Assembly (NCBI GenBank): GCA_030619925.1 | Contig: JAUXAL010000003.1 | Span: 1 to 64,000 of the forward strand | Origin: Phycisphaerae bacterium | Lineage (GTDB): Bacteria; Planctomycetota; Phycisphaerae; Sedimentisphaerales; Anaerobacaceae | Direction of reading: 5' to 3' | Length of the DNA: 64,000 nucleotides | Shown here: one piece after another, positions 43,066 through 50,867 of the stretch | Numbering within the stretch: the stretch's first letter is position 1 | Layout: the number at the start of each line of letters is the position of its first letter | Made by a program: the position numbers and the translations under genes | The notes under the pieces: model-generated | Database searches by the model: none | The model's input: the letters and a program-made list of their open reading frames with translations, nothing else | What the model was told of the DNA's origin: nothing

Positions 43066-44220
43066 TTAGCTGGTACTTAGATCGCGAATAAGACCATGTG
43101 CCGCTTCGTTCTTGAGCTCCACGGTATATTCGCCAATCAGCTCACCGCACTCATAGTCACCGCCACTTGCCAACGGCTTGAAATGGAAGCTCCGTCCCGC
43201 TAATGGCAACACGTTGATACGAGATGTATCTAACAGCAGCGCTGCATCCTGTGGCATCCATCGCGTGGTAACAATTCTGCAAACGCCGAAATCACTTTCG
43301 TAAATACTAATCATATCGGTGAAAGTGGTATCGTTGGCTCCGTAGGTTCGGCTGTCTGCAGAAAAAGCATTTATCTTTCGCTTCTGAAAACCTCCGACCA
43401 CAATCAGGTCCACACTACCGCTACTGGTCTCCCAAATCTGTCTAAGCACATAATTAATCTTGGCTTCGTCAAGGTCATTACCTGCCGGGAAACTGGTATC
43501 GCCGGTATGGAAAACATTCATCGAAAGGTGCTGAATAATGCCCTTTATCGACCTTCGTACCGAGCCGCTGCCTTCCGGGTTACTCGCCGGCTGGCCACCG
43601 TTGATAACCGTATTTTCCAGGTCGCGAAGCAGCTCCCGCAGCCGTTCCTGCTTCTGATAATCCATCTCGTCAGCCAAACCCAGCTGGCTGGCAGCCATAT
43701 CCGTCCCGCTAACTTCCAGCGTAGCGGTAAATATCTGCGTATAGTTGCTGCACCTGCTACGATTGGTAAATCTTGCACTGGGCTTATCCGCCCCTTCAAG
43801 AGCCGCATTTCCGAGAATGTTGATTATCTGATTATCTGCTAAGTCTTCTGCTGTAGTGCCCGCATAACCGCGAACCACCGTCAGCGTATCGCCGTTGATA
43901 CCGGTCACAAGCATCAATTCCTCGCTACCCTCTACCTGAATCTGGTCACCGGCGCGGAACCTGCTGCCATTATCGACCACAAAATCAGTGTCGGCAGCCG
44001 GGTCGGTAAAAGTACTGTCGTTGATAGCATCCTTATTAGGCAAAAGTTCGTCTTCAAGCCATTCGTGATGCGTGCTCATCGCCTCTCTCATCGGATCGCC
44101 CAAAGCATCCAGCAACGGCGTCTCATAAGGCGAAATTATCCCGATCAAATCCGATACATCCTCAGCCAACTCTGGCAGAGTCGTACCCGCTGAATAAGTT
44201 GCTTTTCCTGTAAAAGCCAT
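43066..44220 (-). CDS. Major capsid protein, SU10/DUF5309-like
   Basis: 384 residues. The start MAFTGKATYSAGTTLPELAEDVSDLIGIISPYETPLLDALG and THHEWLEDELLPN match the HK97-fold major capsid proteins of the SU10/DUF5309 type. Central SRCSNYTQIFTATLEVSGTDMAASQLG and C-terminal INVLPLAGRSFHFKPLASGGDYECGELIGEYTVELKNEAAHGLI are also typical. AAAAGGAG fixes the start. It is flanked by scaffold and portal genes in the usual order. Confidence 0.88.
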   Translation of the reverse strand: MAFTGKATYSAGTTLPELAEDVSDLIGIISPYETPLLDALGDPMREAMSTHHEWLEDELLPNKDAINDSTFTDPAADTDFVVDNGSRFRAGDQIQVEGSEELMLVTGINGDTLTVVRGYAGTTAEDLADNQIINILGNAALEGADKPSARFTNRSRCSNYTQIFTATLEVSGTDMAASQLGLADEMDYQKQERLRELLRDLENTVINGGQPASNPEGSGSVRRSIKGIIQHLSMNVFHTGDTSFPAGNDLDEAKINYVLRQIWETSSGSVDLIVVGGFQKRKINAFSADSRTYGANDTTFTDMISIYESDFGVCRIVTTRWMPQDAALLLDTSRINVLPLAGRSFHFKPLASGGDYECGELIGEYTVELKNEAAHGLIRDLSTS

Positions 44221-44238
44221 CTTTTGATTCTCCTTTTT

Positions 44239-44293
44239 TAGTTAGTAGTTGTCCGTTCGTAGTTCTTAGTCTATGAACTACGAACTATGAACT
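44239..44293. repeat. AGTTCGTAGTTCATAG word repeat between scaffold and capsid genes
   Basis: Overlapping inverted words of the AGTTCNTAGT/ACTANGAACT type, identical in style to 44833-44896. It fills the short gap after the scaffold gene and overlaps its last codon. Confidence 0.65.
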
Positions 44294-44817
44294 CAGATAA
44301 AATTTCTTCGCAGTTTCAGATACTCTTGCAAATCTGTTCGATTACCTGTCGTTGCTGCCTTCTTAGCCGCTCTTTCGAGAATTGTCTGGCTGTTCTGTAT
44401 TCGCTCCCTCGCCCCTGCGGTCTTTTTTACAGTCACAGCTCTGTTGCCATCAGCGAACAGATATTGCTTTTCTTTCTTCAACTGCTCGATCACGCCGTCC
44501 ACATCCGCTTCGGTCTGGTCTTCCACCCTGGCTTTGGCAATCAACATAGCCGTTTCCAAATCAACAGCACCTGCAGCAGCCAATTTGCGAGTCAGCTTCT
44601 GTTCGGTCTGGATGTTGCTCAACTGCTCAGATATCTTTGTTGCTTGCGATTTTGCCTCCGCCAACTGCTCAGTCAAAACCTCGACCTTTTTCTCAGCACT
44701 CTGTGCCCTTTTCCGATAACGGATTGACTCGGCCACCGGAACAAGTTTCATGTTGTCATTATCACTCGCTCCCGTTATGTCTTCTGACAAAACTTCTTGT
44801 GTCTCAATCGGACTCAT
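44293..44817 (-). CDS. Phage scaffold-like coiled-coil protein
   Basis: 174 residues from MSPIETQEVLSEDITGASDND (AAAGGGG upstream). An in-frame ATG at 44859 lies in a repeat and is rejected. An acidic N-terminus is followed by a long coiled coil (AESIRYRKRAQSAEKKVEVLTEQLAEAKSQATKISEQL) and a basic C-terminus. Size, composition and position between portal and capsid fit a scaffolding protein that guides capsid assembly. Confidence 0.7.
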   Translation of the reverse strand: MSPIETQEVLSEDITGASDNDNMKLVPVAESIRYRKRAQSAEKKVEVLTEQLAEAKSQATKISEQLSNIQTEQKLTRKLAAAGAVDLETAMLIAKARVEDQTEADVDGVIEQLKKEKQYLFADGNRAVTVKKTAGARERIQNSQTILERAAKKAATTGNRTDLQEYLKLRRNFI

Positions 44818-44832
44818 AAAACCCCTTTCTTT

Positions 44833-44896
44833 GTTCATAGTTATGAGTTCGTAGTTCATAGACTACAAACAACGAACAATGAACTACAAACTATGA
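44833..44896. repeat. AGTTCGTAGTTCATAG word repeat between portal and scaffold genes
   Basis: Inverted words (GTTCATAGTTATGAGTTCGTAG ... ACTACAAACTATGAAC in shortened form) filling the intergenic gap and touching the last codons of the portal gene. Confidence 0.65.
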
Positions 44897-46405
44897 ACTC
44901 TCATATCCTAATTCCCTGAGCACCTGCTCAGTCGGAACGCCCAGTTCTTTTTTGATTTGGGCCTCTTTTAGTTTTTCCATCACATTTTCCGGCAGCGGGC
45001 TGGGAAAAACGATATCGACCTCTCTATCCGCCCCGCAACTCTTATAGATATTCGCCGTATCGAGTATCCGCAGAACCATCTTGCATATTTGTTTAAACCC
45101 TTCGCTGTAGGTGAATCTCTTTCGCTCGTTCTTTGAGAGCATCCCCATAAGCGTCAATCTAAGAGCCACCGCACTTGTAAGGTTGCCGAGCTTATCCTTC
45201 AAAACCCCGGCCACCACCGGTGTCACTCCACTGGCTTTGTCCAGTGCCTCTCTGATTTCAGCGATGTGCAGACCCTCGCTTGGCGTCGCAGCATCTCCGC
45301 CGAACTCTTCGATAGTCGCCTCTGGATTATCGGTGTACCACATCCTGCCGGGCGAGACGGGCTTGTCCTCAAAACCCTCTATCCCTTTGCCTAAATACAT
45401 CTTAAACGACTGGAACGTAATTCTGCTTGCCCTGTCACTCAACCTGGTATTAAGCTCGTCCTGTAGCGATACCAACGGCTCGACATCACTTAGTCCCTCG
45501 TAGTAGTATGGCTGAGCGATGTTCTGGATATGCACCACCGGCAGAAAGCCCCACGGCAGTTCGCCTTCTGCAACGAGCTGTCCGTTTTCATATCTCTGCC
45601 AGGCGACGGCAGAAGTAATCTCCGTCACAGCAACCACTTCTCGACTATCGCTGCTTCGCTTGCTCGGCGACAGAAGTCTTGCAAAAAAAGAGCTTTTCTT
45701 ACTCAGGGCGTTTTTCTTCTGGTAGAAGTGCTGCACGTAATATCTGACCTTTTTGTAGTCGTTTTCTTCCAAAACAGGCAGTGCTCTCGGTGCTTCAATC
45801 AGTTCCAGGACGATTGTTTGTGCTAATTGCAGCACATCTTCAAGTGAGAGGGTTTGGGAGGATGAGGAAATGTGTTCGATAATCTCATCGCCAGGCCTGA
45901 CAAAACAATCGACAAAACCGTAAACACTTCCGAGCACTGCCATATCTTGGAAAAATCCGATAGCGCCGTTGGCCGCAAACATTGCCTTTAATATCGATTC
46001 AATTTCTACACGTTTTTGGCCATCCGGCGATCTGGAAACAAAACTAATCGGCTTGCCGAACAAAAAATCTACCGCTGCATTTATTCGCCACGCGATATCG
46101 TTCTCGATTACTACTTCTTTTCGCTGCACATCTTTAACAGCCCTTGCGCCGAAGACGCCTCCATTAGCCGAGTGCACAAGCCCTGTTATTCTCACAGGCA
46201 GCCCATATTCCTGCGCCTGCACGTAGCACCGTCCTAATTGGTACTCCCCGCCACGGGTCACGAGCGTCTCCAGCATCGGGTTTGTGTAATATTCCCACAG
46301 CTTCCCAAAGTGCGTTTGAACATCAACCGACCGCACATCGGTGAGCCACTCAATGTAATCAGCCTCAAGTTGCTCATCTTGAAAGATATCAAGTTCAAAT
46401 CCCAT
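44891..46405 (-). CDS. Phage portal protein (SPP1 gp6-like)
   Basis: 504 residues. The dodecameric portal forms the DNA entry vertex and connects to the terminase. Recognisable parts are VIENDIAWRINAAVDFLFGKPISFVSRSPDG, the stem-region FFQDMAVLGSVYGFVDCFVRPGDE, GELPWGFLPVVHIQNIAQPYYYEGLSDVEPLVSLQDELNTRLSDRASRITFQSFK and LTSAVALRLTLMGMLSKNERKRFTYSEGFKQ. It is the first gene of the structural operon; the terminase that should precede it is 13.5 kb away on the other strand. Confidence 0.87.
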   Translation of the reverse strand: MGFELDIFQDEQLEADYIEWLTDVRSVDVQTHFGKLWEYYTNPMLETLVTRGGEYQLGRCYVQAQEYGLPVRITGLVHSANGGVFGARAVKDVQRKEVVIENDIAWRINAAVDFLFGKPISFVSRSPDGQKRVEIESILKAMFAANGAIGFFQDMAVLGSVYGFVDCFVRPGDEIIEHISSSSQTLSLEDVLQLAQTIVLELIEAPRALPVLEENDYKKVRYYVQHFYQKKNALSKKSSFFARLLSPSKRSSDSREVVAVTEITSAVAWQRYENGQLVAEGELPWGFLPVVHIQNIAQPYYYEGLSDVEPLVSLQDELNTRLSDRASRITFQSFKMYLGKGIEGFEDKPVSPGRMWYTDNPEATIEEFGGDAATPSEGLHIAEIREALDKASGVTPVVAGVLKDKLGNLTSAVALRLTLMGMLSKNERKRFTYSEGFKQICKMVLRILDTANIYKSCGADREVDIVFPSPLPENVMEKLKEAQIKKELGVPTEQVLRELGYESS

Positions 46406-46884
46406 ACTTAGTTCTCCATTTTCCGGTCATCAATTGGCTAACTGACTACTTGCCAATCACTGCCGCCATAATTAGACCAACCTGCACGTTTGATGCGAAA
46501 ACTGAGGAATTTTTCAGGGGGTCAATTACCTGAAGTGCTTATATACAAACGACTAAAAAAAAAATTGAAAATTCCGATTTTTGTTCTTAGGTACCTGCGT
46601 ATTTGATTGAAATGATGTCGGCCGGCAGCGCGGCTCGACTGAACTCGCTGAAGTCCGGCCATGATCGTACCCGCCGCCGGCGGGAGGGCATCCTTCCAGA
46701 AATCGTGCTGTTTTACCTCGTATCTGTTGGACGTGAGCCTAAGCTGGATCCGGAGTTGCTCAATAGGTATGAGGCTTTTGCAGAACGTTTCTTAAACCAA
46801 TATCATCCCGGCGCGCCGGAGCGCTGCCTTCACGAGAATAAAGTGTCGAGTGTCGAGTGTCGAGTGTCGAGTATGGAGTGGTTT
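46406..46884. other. Region between the portal gene and pfkB
   Basis: About 480 bases. A weak plus-strand ORF (46603-46986) begins with a TTG without ribosome binding site. Its middle, EGILPEIVLFYLVSVGREPKLDPELLNRYEAFAERFLNQY, looks protein-like, but its end runs through a tandem repeat and then antisense to pfkB. It could be a gene fragment. The promoter of the structural operon should be here; an A-rich stretch lies near 46551-46571. Confidence 0.35.
46843..46873. repeat. GTGTCGA tandem repeat near the pfkB end
   Basis: Four copies of a 7-base unit (GTGTCGA) followed by a diverged copy, 12 bases before the pfkB stop codon on the plus strand. Confidence 0.75.
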
Positions 46885-47907
46885 TTACTCGGTGTCTTCT
46901 TTCTGCAGGAGTTCGATAATATCAGCCTTCGTGGGCAGTGCCTCAATCGAGCCGAACTTTGTGCAGGCCAGGGCTCCCGCCGCTGAAGCGAATTTAGCTG
47001 CCTCTCTTACGTCGTCCTTTACAGCACAATAGGCAGCCAGCGCCCCCGCAAACGCATCGCCTCTGCCTGTCTGGTCGACAAGCTCCACCTCAAAAGCCGG
47101 GATATGGTCGGCACTACTTCTGTCGATGACCATACAGCCGCGCTTGCCCATCGTTATGACAGCATAGTTAACGCCGCGAGCTACCAGATCAGAACCGATG
47201 AGCTTGGCAGTGCGAATGTTGGCTGCCGAATGGTCGGGACCCCGCTTTGCCTGTCTCAGCTTGGCCGAGCCAAGACGGGCGGGAGCCTTGGTAATATCGG
47301 CGGCTTCGTAAAGATTCGGGATCAGAATATCGACTGAAAAATACTCGATAGGCAGATCACTACTTTGCCGGCTCCCGGCTGGCCGGGACTCCATCGGCTT
47401 TGCAGGGTTGAGAATGACCTTTGTACCATGCACCTTCGCACAACGAACGGCCCTTATAATTGCTTCCTGTGGCAATCGGCCATGAATCAAACAAACATCC
47501 GCCTCAGAAATAATCTGTTCGGCGGCATCGATGTCCCGCGGCCTCAAAGCGCTGTTGGCGCCGGTGTGGTAACAGGCGGCGTTTCCGCCTGCGGCATTAA
47601 CCAGCGTTACAATCACGCCGGTATTTTTGGCCTCAGCCGTATAAACAAAGTCGGTATTGACGTTGAAATCAGCAATACTTACCTTAGCCATTTGGGCAAA
47701 CGGATCCCCGCCGACCTTGCTGATAAGGTGCACTTCGCAGCCGCACAAGGCTGCTTCGACAGCCTGATTCGGCCCCGGGCCGGTGGCTGTGTATGAAAGA
47801 GCAGAACCAGTAACGCTCTGCCCTGGAGATGGGATTTGGCCGCACCTTATCGCCATATCAACATAGGTGCCGCCAATTACAACTACCTTAGGAATCCTTC
47901 CTGACAT
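46885..47907 (-). CDS. PfkB-family carbohydrate kinase (ribokinase-like) with repeat insertions
   Basis: 340 residues, somewhat longer than the usual 300-310. Ribokinase-fold motifs: KVVVIGGTYVDMAIRC at the N-terminus, GGDPFAQM, LNPAKP, ILIPNLYEA and the catalytic DQTGRGDAFAGALAA near residue 283 (family pattern DTxGAGD; Arg replaces the usual Ala). It phosphorylates a sugar or nucleoside. Two segments absent from typical members, ESRPAGSRQSSD and PARLGSAKLRQAKRGPDHSA, are encoded by GC-rich palindromes (47368-47392, 47236-47286). It lies between the two phage blocks. Confidence 0.88.
   Translation of the reverse strand: MSGRIPKVVVIGGTYVDMAIRCGQIPSPGQSVTGSALSYTATGPGPNQAVEAALCGCEVHLISKVGGDPFAQMAKVSIADFNVNTDFVYTAEAKNTGVIVTLVNAAGGNAACYHTGANSALRPRDIDAAEQIISEADVCLIHGRLPQEAIIRAVRCAKVHGTKVILNPAKPMESRPAGSRQSSDLPIEYFSVDILIPNLYEAADITKAPARLGSAKLRQAKRGPDHSAANIRTAKLIGSDLVARGVNYAVITMGKRGCMVIDRSSADHIPAFEVELVDQTGRGDAFAGALAAYCAVKDDVREAAKFASAAGALACTKFGSIEALPTKADIIELLQKEDTE
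47236..47286. repeat. Palindrome inside pfkB (1)
   Basis: CTTGGC-CGA-GCCAAG (47260-47274) within a wider imperfect inverted repeat that starts GGGACCCCGC. In frame in the kinase gene, encoding LGSAKLRQAKRGP. Confidence 0.65.
47368..47392. repeat. Palindrome inside pfkB (2)
   Basis: CCCGG (47374-47378) and CCGGG (47383-47387), flanked by GGCT and ACTCC. In frame, encoding SRPAGSRQSS in a loop of the kinase. Confidence 0.6.
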
Positions 47908-48551
47908 TCTTGACCCCTGGGCCTGCGCCTTCAGTCAGGGGCAGGCCTCGAAACCCCGGCTCACCGGGGTCGCAAATCCAGTATAACCAACTGGCTAACA
48001 AAAGCAAAACTTTTTTGGACAATGCATCAGCTAATTTTCATAGACAAAAAGTCAATCCCAATTCATCGGGGGCGTATTGTCTGGCTCATACTTTGTTTCC
48101 TGCTGAAATTTATCACCTATGCCGCTCATTTCTGCACCTTTATTTGTAACATGACCCCAACACAATTGCTCACAGACCCTTATCGTCGCAGGAAAATATC
48201 GTAATCCAAGCTCTAACGCAAATTTTATGTACCGTGATATTTCCTATAGTCCGAGGTCAGGCGATGTCCAAGCTGGGTGCAGCAATGGGCAGAGAGGCGC
48301 AGACGAAAGCGGGAGTTTTGGCAACGCAGAGGATATTTCTAATAAGGGGGCTTAGCATGGGAATGTCGCCACTTAAAAAGGGGGAATGTTAGCAAATATT
48401 CGCTTCTCGAAAGCCTCAAATTGAAAGCTGATGGACGTTCTCGGCGGATTTTAAACGCGATTCCTGAAAATAGACCTAATATGATGCCCCCCTCAAGACG
48501 AGTTCGCCGTTTAAATGGCCTCTAAGGCGCCGTCAGAACGAGCAACAACTG
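47908..48551. other. Intergenic region between pfkB and SYLF genes
   Basis: About 640 bases without a supported gene. It contains an inverted repeat CCCCTG/CAGGGG (about 47931-47943) of the same type as one inside the GNAT gene at 51000-51019, a hairpin ACCCCGG-CTCA-CCGGGGT (47953-47970), and a 42-codon plus-strand ORF (48264-48392) behind a modest GAGGTCAGG. Confidence 0.45.
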
Positions 48552-49124
48552 TCAGTTGAGTTTGTCATCTTTCCAGTATTTGGTACCAGCCACAGTTGCT
48601 TGTAAAGCCAGACCGGATTCTGTCATCGAGAATACCTCGATCCCAGACCTGATATCTCCCTCTCCGCTCAACTCGCCTCCCGTTTCACCGGCTTTGGCAG
48701 CAGCATCTGCGTGAGCGCCAAAATCCCAACCGCTCTCCACAAACTTATCGAGCGTGGTCCTGTCCTTGAAGATCATAACGACACGATAATCCTTTACACC
48801 CAACCCAAGGCCGATACCACCTAATGCCATCCTCATATAGGTGCGTTTCTTGGTTGCATTATCAACAACCACGCCATAACCACCTCCGGCACTCGCGAAA
48901 ATCAGATTGACGTTGGCATTACTGAAGGTACCATAGCCAGTGGCCTTCTCAATCTTCTCCTTGGTCCCGGGGGCTTCTCTGTACAATCTTTCAAGGGTTT
49001 CCTCTTCCATGTCCATCACTACCTGCCGTTTTTCAACGACCGTCAGATTCCCCCCGGGCCCACAGCCTGCTATTATCGCAATGATTGTCAAACTCAGAAT
49101 TGTCTTTGGTAGTGCGCTCTGCAT
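48552..49124 (-). CDS. SYLF/YSC84-domain lipoprotein
   Basis: 190 residues. Lipoprotein signal with IIAGC (about residue 21). The mature part is a SYLF (YSC84) domain: EKIEKATGYGTFSNANVNLIFASAGGGYGVVVDNATKKRTYMRMALGGIGLGLGVKDYRVVMIFKDRTTLDKFV. The family binds phosphoinositide lipids in eukaryotes; in bacteria the proteins are outer-membrane or periplasmic and of unclear role. AGAAGG-type site upstream. A host-type gene inside the phage-derived region. Confidence 0.87.
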   Translation of the reverse strand: MQSALPKTILSLTIIAIIAGCGPGGNLTVVEKRQVVMDMEEETLERLYREAPGTKEKIEKATGYGTFSNANVNLIFASAGGGYGVVVDNATKKRTYMRMALGGIGLGLGVKDYRVVMIFKDRTTLDKFVESGWDFGAHADAAAKAGETGGELSGEGDIRSGIEVFSMTESGLALQATVAGTKYWKDDKLN

Positions 49125-49583
49125 TTTCTTCTCCTTATTCTAAACAGTCTAAAAGAGACCGGACGACAGTTGCCGGATATCCAACACAGTATGCCTTCAG
49201 GATTTTGAAACGTCAACTGAGATTTTTAATAACACCTCTATTTCAATTAGATTGTACAATCCATCGCGAATTATCAACTGATTTCAGCGTATTGGCGGTT
49301 ATCTCAAAGACTTTTACGAATGGTAACCACTTTCCTCCGGAATGGGGTGGCTGAGACAATTCATTTTATAGCCTGGAATTGTTCCTATAGCTGGAACCGG
49401 GCTTAAGAAAATCATTTGAATCTTACCCATTTTACCAAATGTGCATTAGCACGCATATATTTCAGCAATTACGGCACTGGAGTAGCTTTATAGCCAAGAA
49501 TTGTCGGAAGGATTTAAGTATCCTCAAAGCGTTTGGTATACATTAAATTTATGAAAAAATTTGTAAAAAATAGTACAAAACAC

Positions 49584-49611
49584 TTGACATGGTTTAGTAA
49601 TATGTTAAAAT
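49584..49611 (+). promoter_or_regulatory. Sigma70-type promoter of the plus-strand phage block
   Basis: TTGACA (49584-49589, perfect -35) and TAAAAT (49606-49611, 5 of 6 to the -10 consensus) with a 16-base spacer in an AT-rich context. Short words TAGTACA and TGTACAAC flank it (49571-49577, 49630-49637) and could be operator sites. It would drive the HTH-ATPase-GNAT-ParB genes through a leader of about 135 bases. Confidence 0.7.
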
Positions 49612-49682
49612 ACACATATGTTAAGTAAGTGTACAACAAATACGCCCAAGGAAATAGGGACAATGGCAGGTTGAGCTTGGAT

Positions 49683-49739
49683 AGCCCTTGCCAGGGCTTA
49701 AATTGTGGTCCAGGACCCGTAAGCCAAGTCGCGATTTAA
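49683..49739 (+). ncRNA. Structured 5' leader
   Basis: Two adjacent stems. A-GCCCT (49683-49688) pairs with AGGGC-T (49693-49698). TTAAATTGTG (49698-49707) pairs with CGCGATTTAA (49730-49739) over ten positions including two G-U, with a small GGT/ACC hairpin inside. The second stem closes 15 bases before the start codon of the HTH gene, close enough to affect translation. No known riboswitch class is recognised. Confidence 0.45.
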
Positions 49740-49754
49740 GGTTGATGGTTAGCG

Positions 49755-50171
49755 ATGAAAGAAATTCACCCAAATATCCCACAAAGAACCCTGGAAGCCA
49801 AAAACCGGTATCGCGACCGGGTTGATTTGCTCCGTAGCAGGCTGGATATGCTCAACGGAAAAGACAAGGTCCTAATGACAATGTATCTGGAGAACGGCAA
49901 CAGCTTTCGGCAGATGGCTCGCCTGGCTGGAATCAGTGAGACAAGTATCGCTCAAAGAATACACAAACTAACAGAACGACTTATAAACAGCGAATACATA
50001 ACCTGCCTGCGAAACCGTAACAAATTTACCGGACGCCAGATGGCCATCGCAAAGGATTACTTCCTGAGAGGTCTATCGATAAAAAGAATCGCTGCAAAAC
50101 GGCATTCGACCTATTATCGCGTTCACCAAACCCTAAAAAAAATCCAAGGCATCCTGAAGGATAGCCAATAG
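49755..50171 (+). CDS. Double helix-turn-helix regulator (sigma70 region 4-like)
   Basis: 138 residues. The first HTH (about 27-78: LNGKDKVLMTMYLENGNSFRQMARLAGISETSIAQRIHKLTERL) resembles sigma70 region 4. The second (about 92-135: FTGRQMAIAKDYFLRGLSIKRIAAKRHSTYYRVHQTLKKI) is another HTH. It lacks sigma region 2, so it is a DNA-binding regulator rather than a complete sigma factor. It is the first gene after the promoter and leader and probably controls this block or the structural operon. Confidence 0.75.
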   Translation: MKEIHPNIPQRTLEAKNRYRDRVDLLRSRLDMLNGKDKVLMTMYLENGNSFRQMARLAGISETSIAQRIHKLTERLINSEYITCLRNRNKFTGRQMAIAKDYFLRGLSIKRIAAKRHSTYYRVHQTLKKIQGILKDSQ

Positions 50172-50217
50172 CGGATATGCAAATAAATACGAGACGCAAA
50201 CCACGAGGCACGATACT

Positions 50218-50865
50218 ATGCCGATATACAGCATTTCAAAAAGTCTTAGATGGCAGGGAACAATCACAGATAAAGTCGCACAAGTATGCAGGATGTTCGG
50301 CCTGACAGCGGACAGACTCACTGAAAGGCGCGTCAACCACAACTGCCGGTTGGAAATCAATGATGGTGACATCGTTTATATCACAGGCCCGTCGGGAGCC
50401 GGCAAGACCGTCCTGCTAAAAGAATTGGAAAAATCCATTCCAGCCTCAGAGAGAGCGAATCTCGCTCGAATAAAACTGCCGAGTAACAAAACTCTAATCG
50501 ACTGTATTGACGGCGATTTACTGACCAGCCTTAGAATGCTCAGCATCGCCGGACTAAACGATTGTTTCTGTATTCTCAACCAGCCCCAGAAACTTAGTGA
50601 GGGCCAAAAATACCGCTTCCGTTTGGCAATGGCATTGGCAGCGGAAAAGAAATTTATCTTCGCTGACGAATTCTGCTCTGAATTAGACCGCATTAGCGCT
50701 GTGGTGATTTCGCACAACATACACAGGTTTGCAAAACGAACCGGCACAACATTTATCCTGGCGGCAAGCCACGATGATATTCTGCTCGACCTGGCACCGG
50801 ATGTTTTGGTCGTCAAGGAACTATCCGGCCCAGCGCAGGTTATCTATAAGCAGGCAAAGAGGTAA
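50218..50865 (+). CDS. Stand-alone ABC-type ATPase (COG2401-like ATPase half)
   Basis: 215 residues. Complete ABC ATPase set: Walker A GPSGAGKT (57-64), signature LSEGQ (126-130), Walker B KFIFADE (145-151) and switch His185 in ASHDD. The N-terminal 50 residues (VAQVCRMFGLTADRL) match the segment preceding the ATPase in COG2401 proteins, where an ABC ATPase is fused to an acetyltransferase-like domain. Here the GNAT domain is the next gene, two bases downstream. No membrane partner exists, so transport is unlikely; action on DNA or RNA is inferred. Confidence 0.82.
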   Translation: MPIYSISKSLRWQGTITDKVAQVCRMFGLTADRLTERRVNHNCRLEINDGDIVYITGPSGAGKTVLLKELEKSIPASERANLARIKLPSNKTLIDCIDGDLLTSLRMLSIAGLNDCFCILNQPQKLSEGQKYRFRLAMALAAEKKFIFADEFCSELDRISAVVISHNIHRFAKRTGTTFILAASHDDILLDLAPDVLVVKELSGPAQVIYKQAKR

Positions 50866-50867
50866 GG

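Larger units (their letters stand above)
33693..46405 (-). mobile_element. Phage-like structural operon (portal to tail/lysis-type genes)
   Basis: One continuous minus-strand run in canonical order: portal, scaffold, major capsid protein, head/tail completion proteins, fibre or decoration proteins, LamG protein, hub-like protein and small membrane proteins. The terminase genes are not adjacent but lie on the plus strand at 53.2 and 59.9 kb. No tape-measure protein, endolysin, integrase or att repeat was found. Genome-wide repeat families (44239-44293, 44833-44896, 43021-43049, 36845-36905) lie between its genes. Confidence 0.85.
49125..49754. other. AT-rich control region upstream of the plus-strand phage block
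   Basis: 630 bases, mostly AT-rich, without genes. It holds a strong sigma70-type promoter (49584-49611) and a structured leader (49683-49739) directly before the HTH regulator gene. Confidence 0.55.

Noticed and set aside
46843..46873. Short tandem repeat considered as a CRISPR array
   Set aside because: Units are 7 bases without spacers; it belongs to the low-complexity word repeats.
46603..46986. 127-codon ORF upstream of the portal gene
   Set aside because: TTG start without ribosome binding site; the end is a tandem repeat and antisense pfkB. The middle looks protein-like, so a gene fragment is possible but not supported.
48264..48392. 42-codon ORF MSKLGAAMGREAQTK... between pfkB and the SYLF gene
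   Set aside because: I considered a glycoside hydrolase family 3 remnant because of GREA, but the similarity is too short and no further motif follows.
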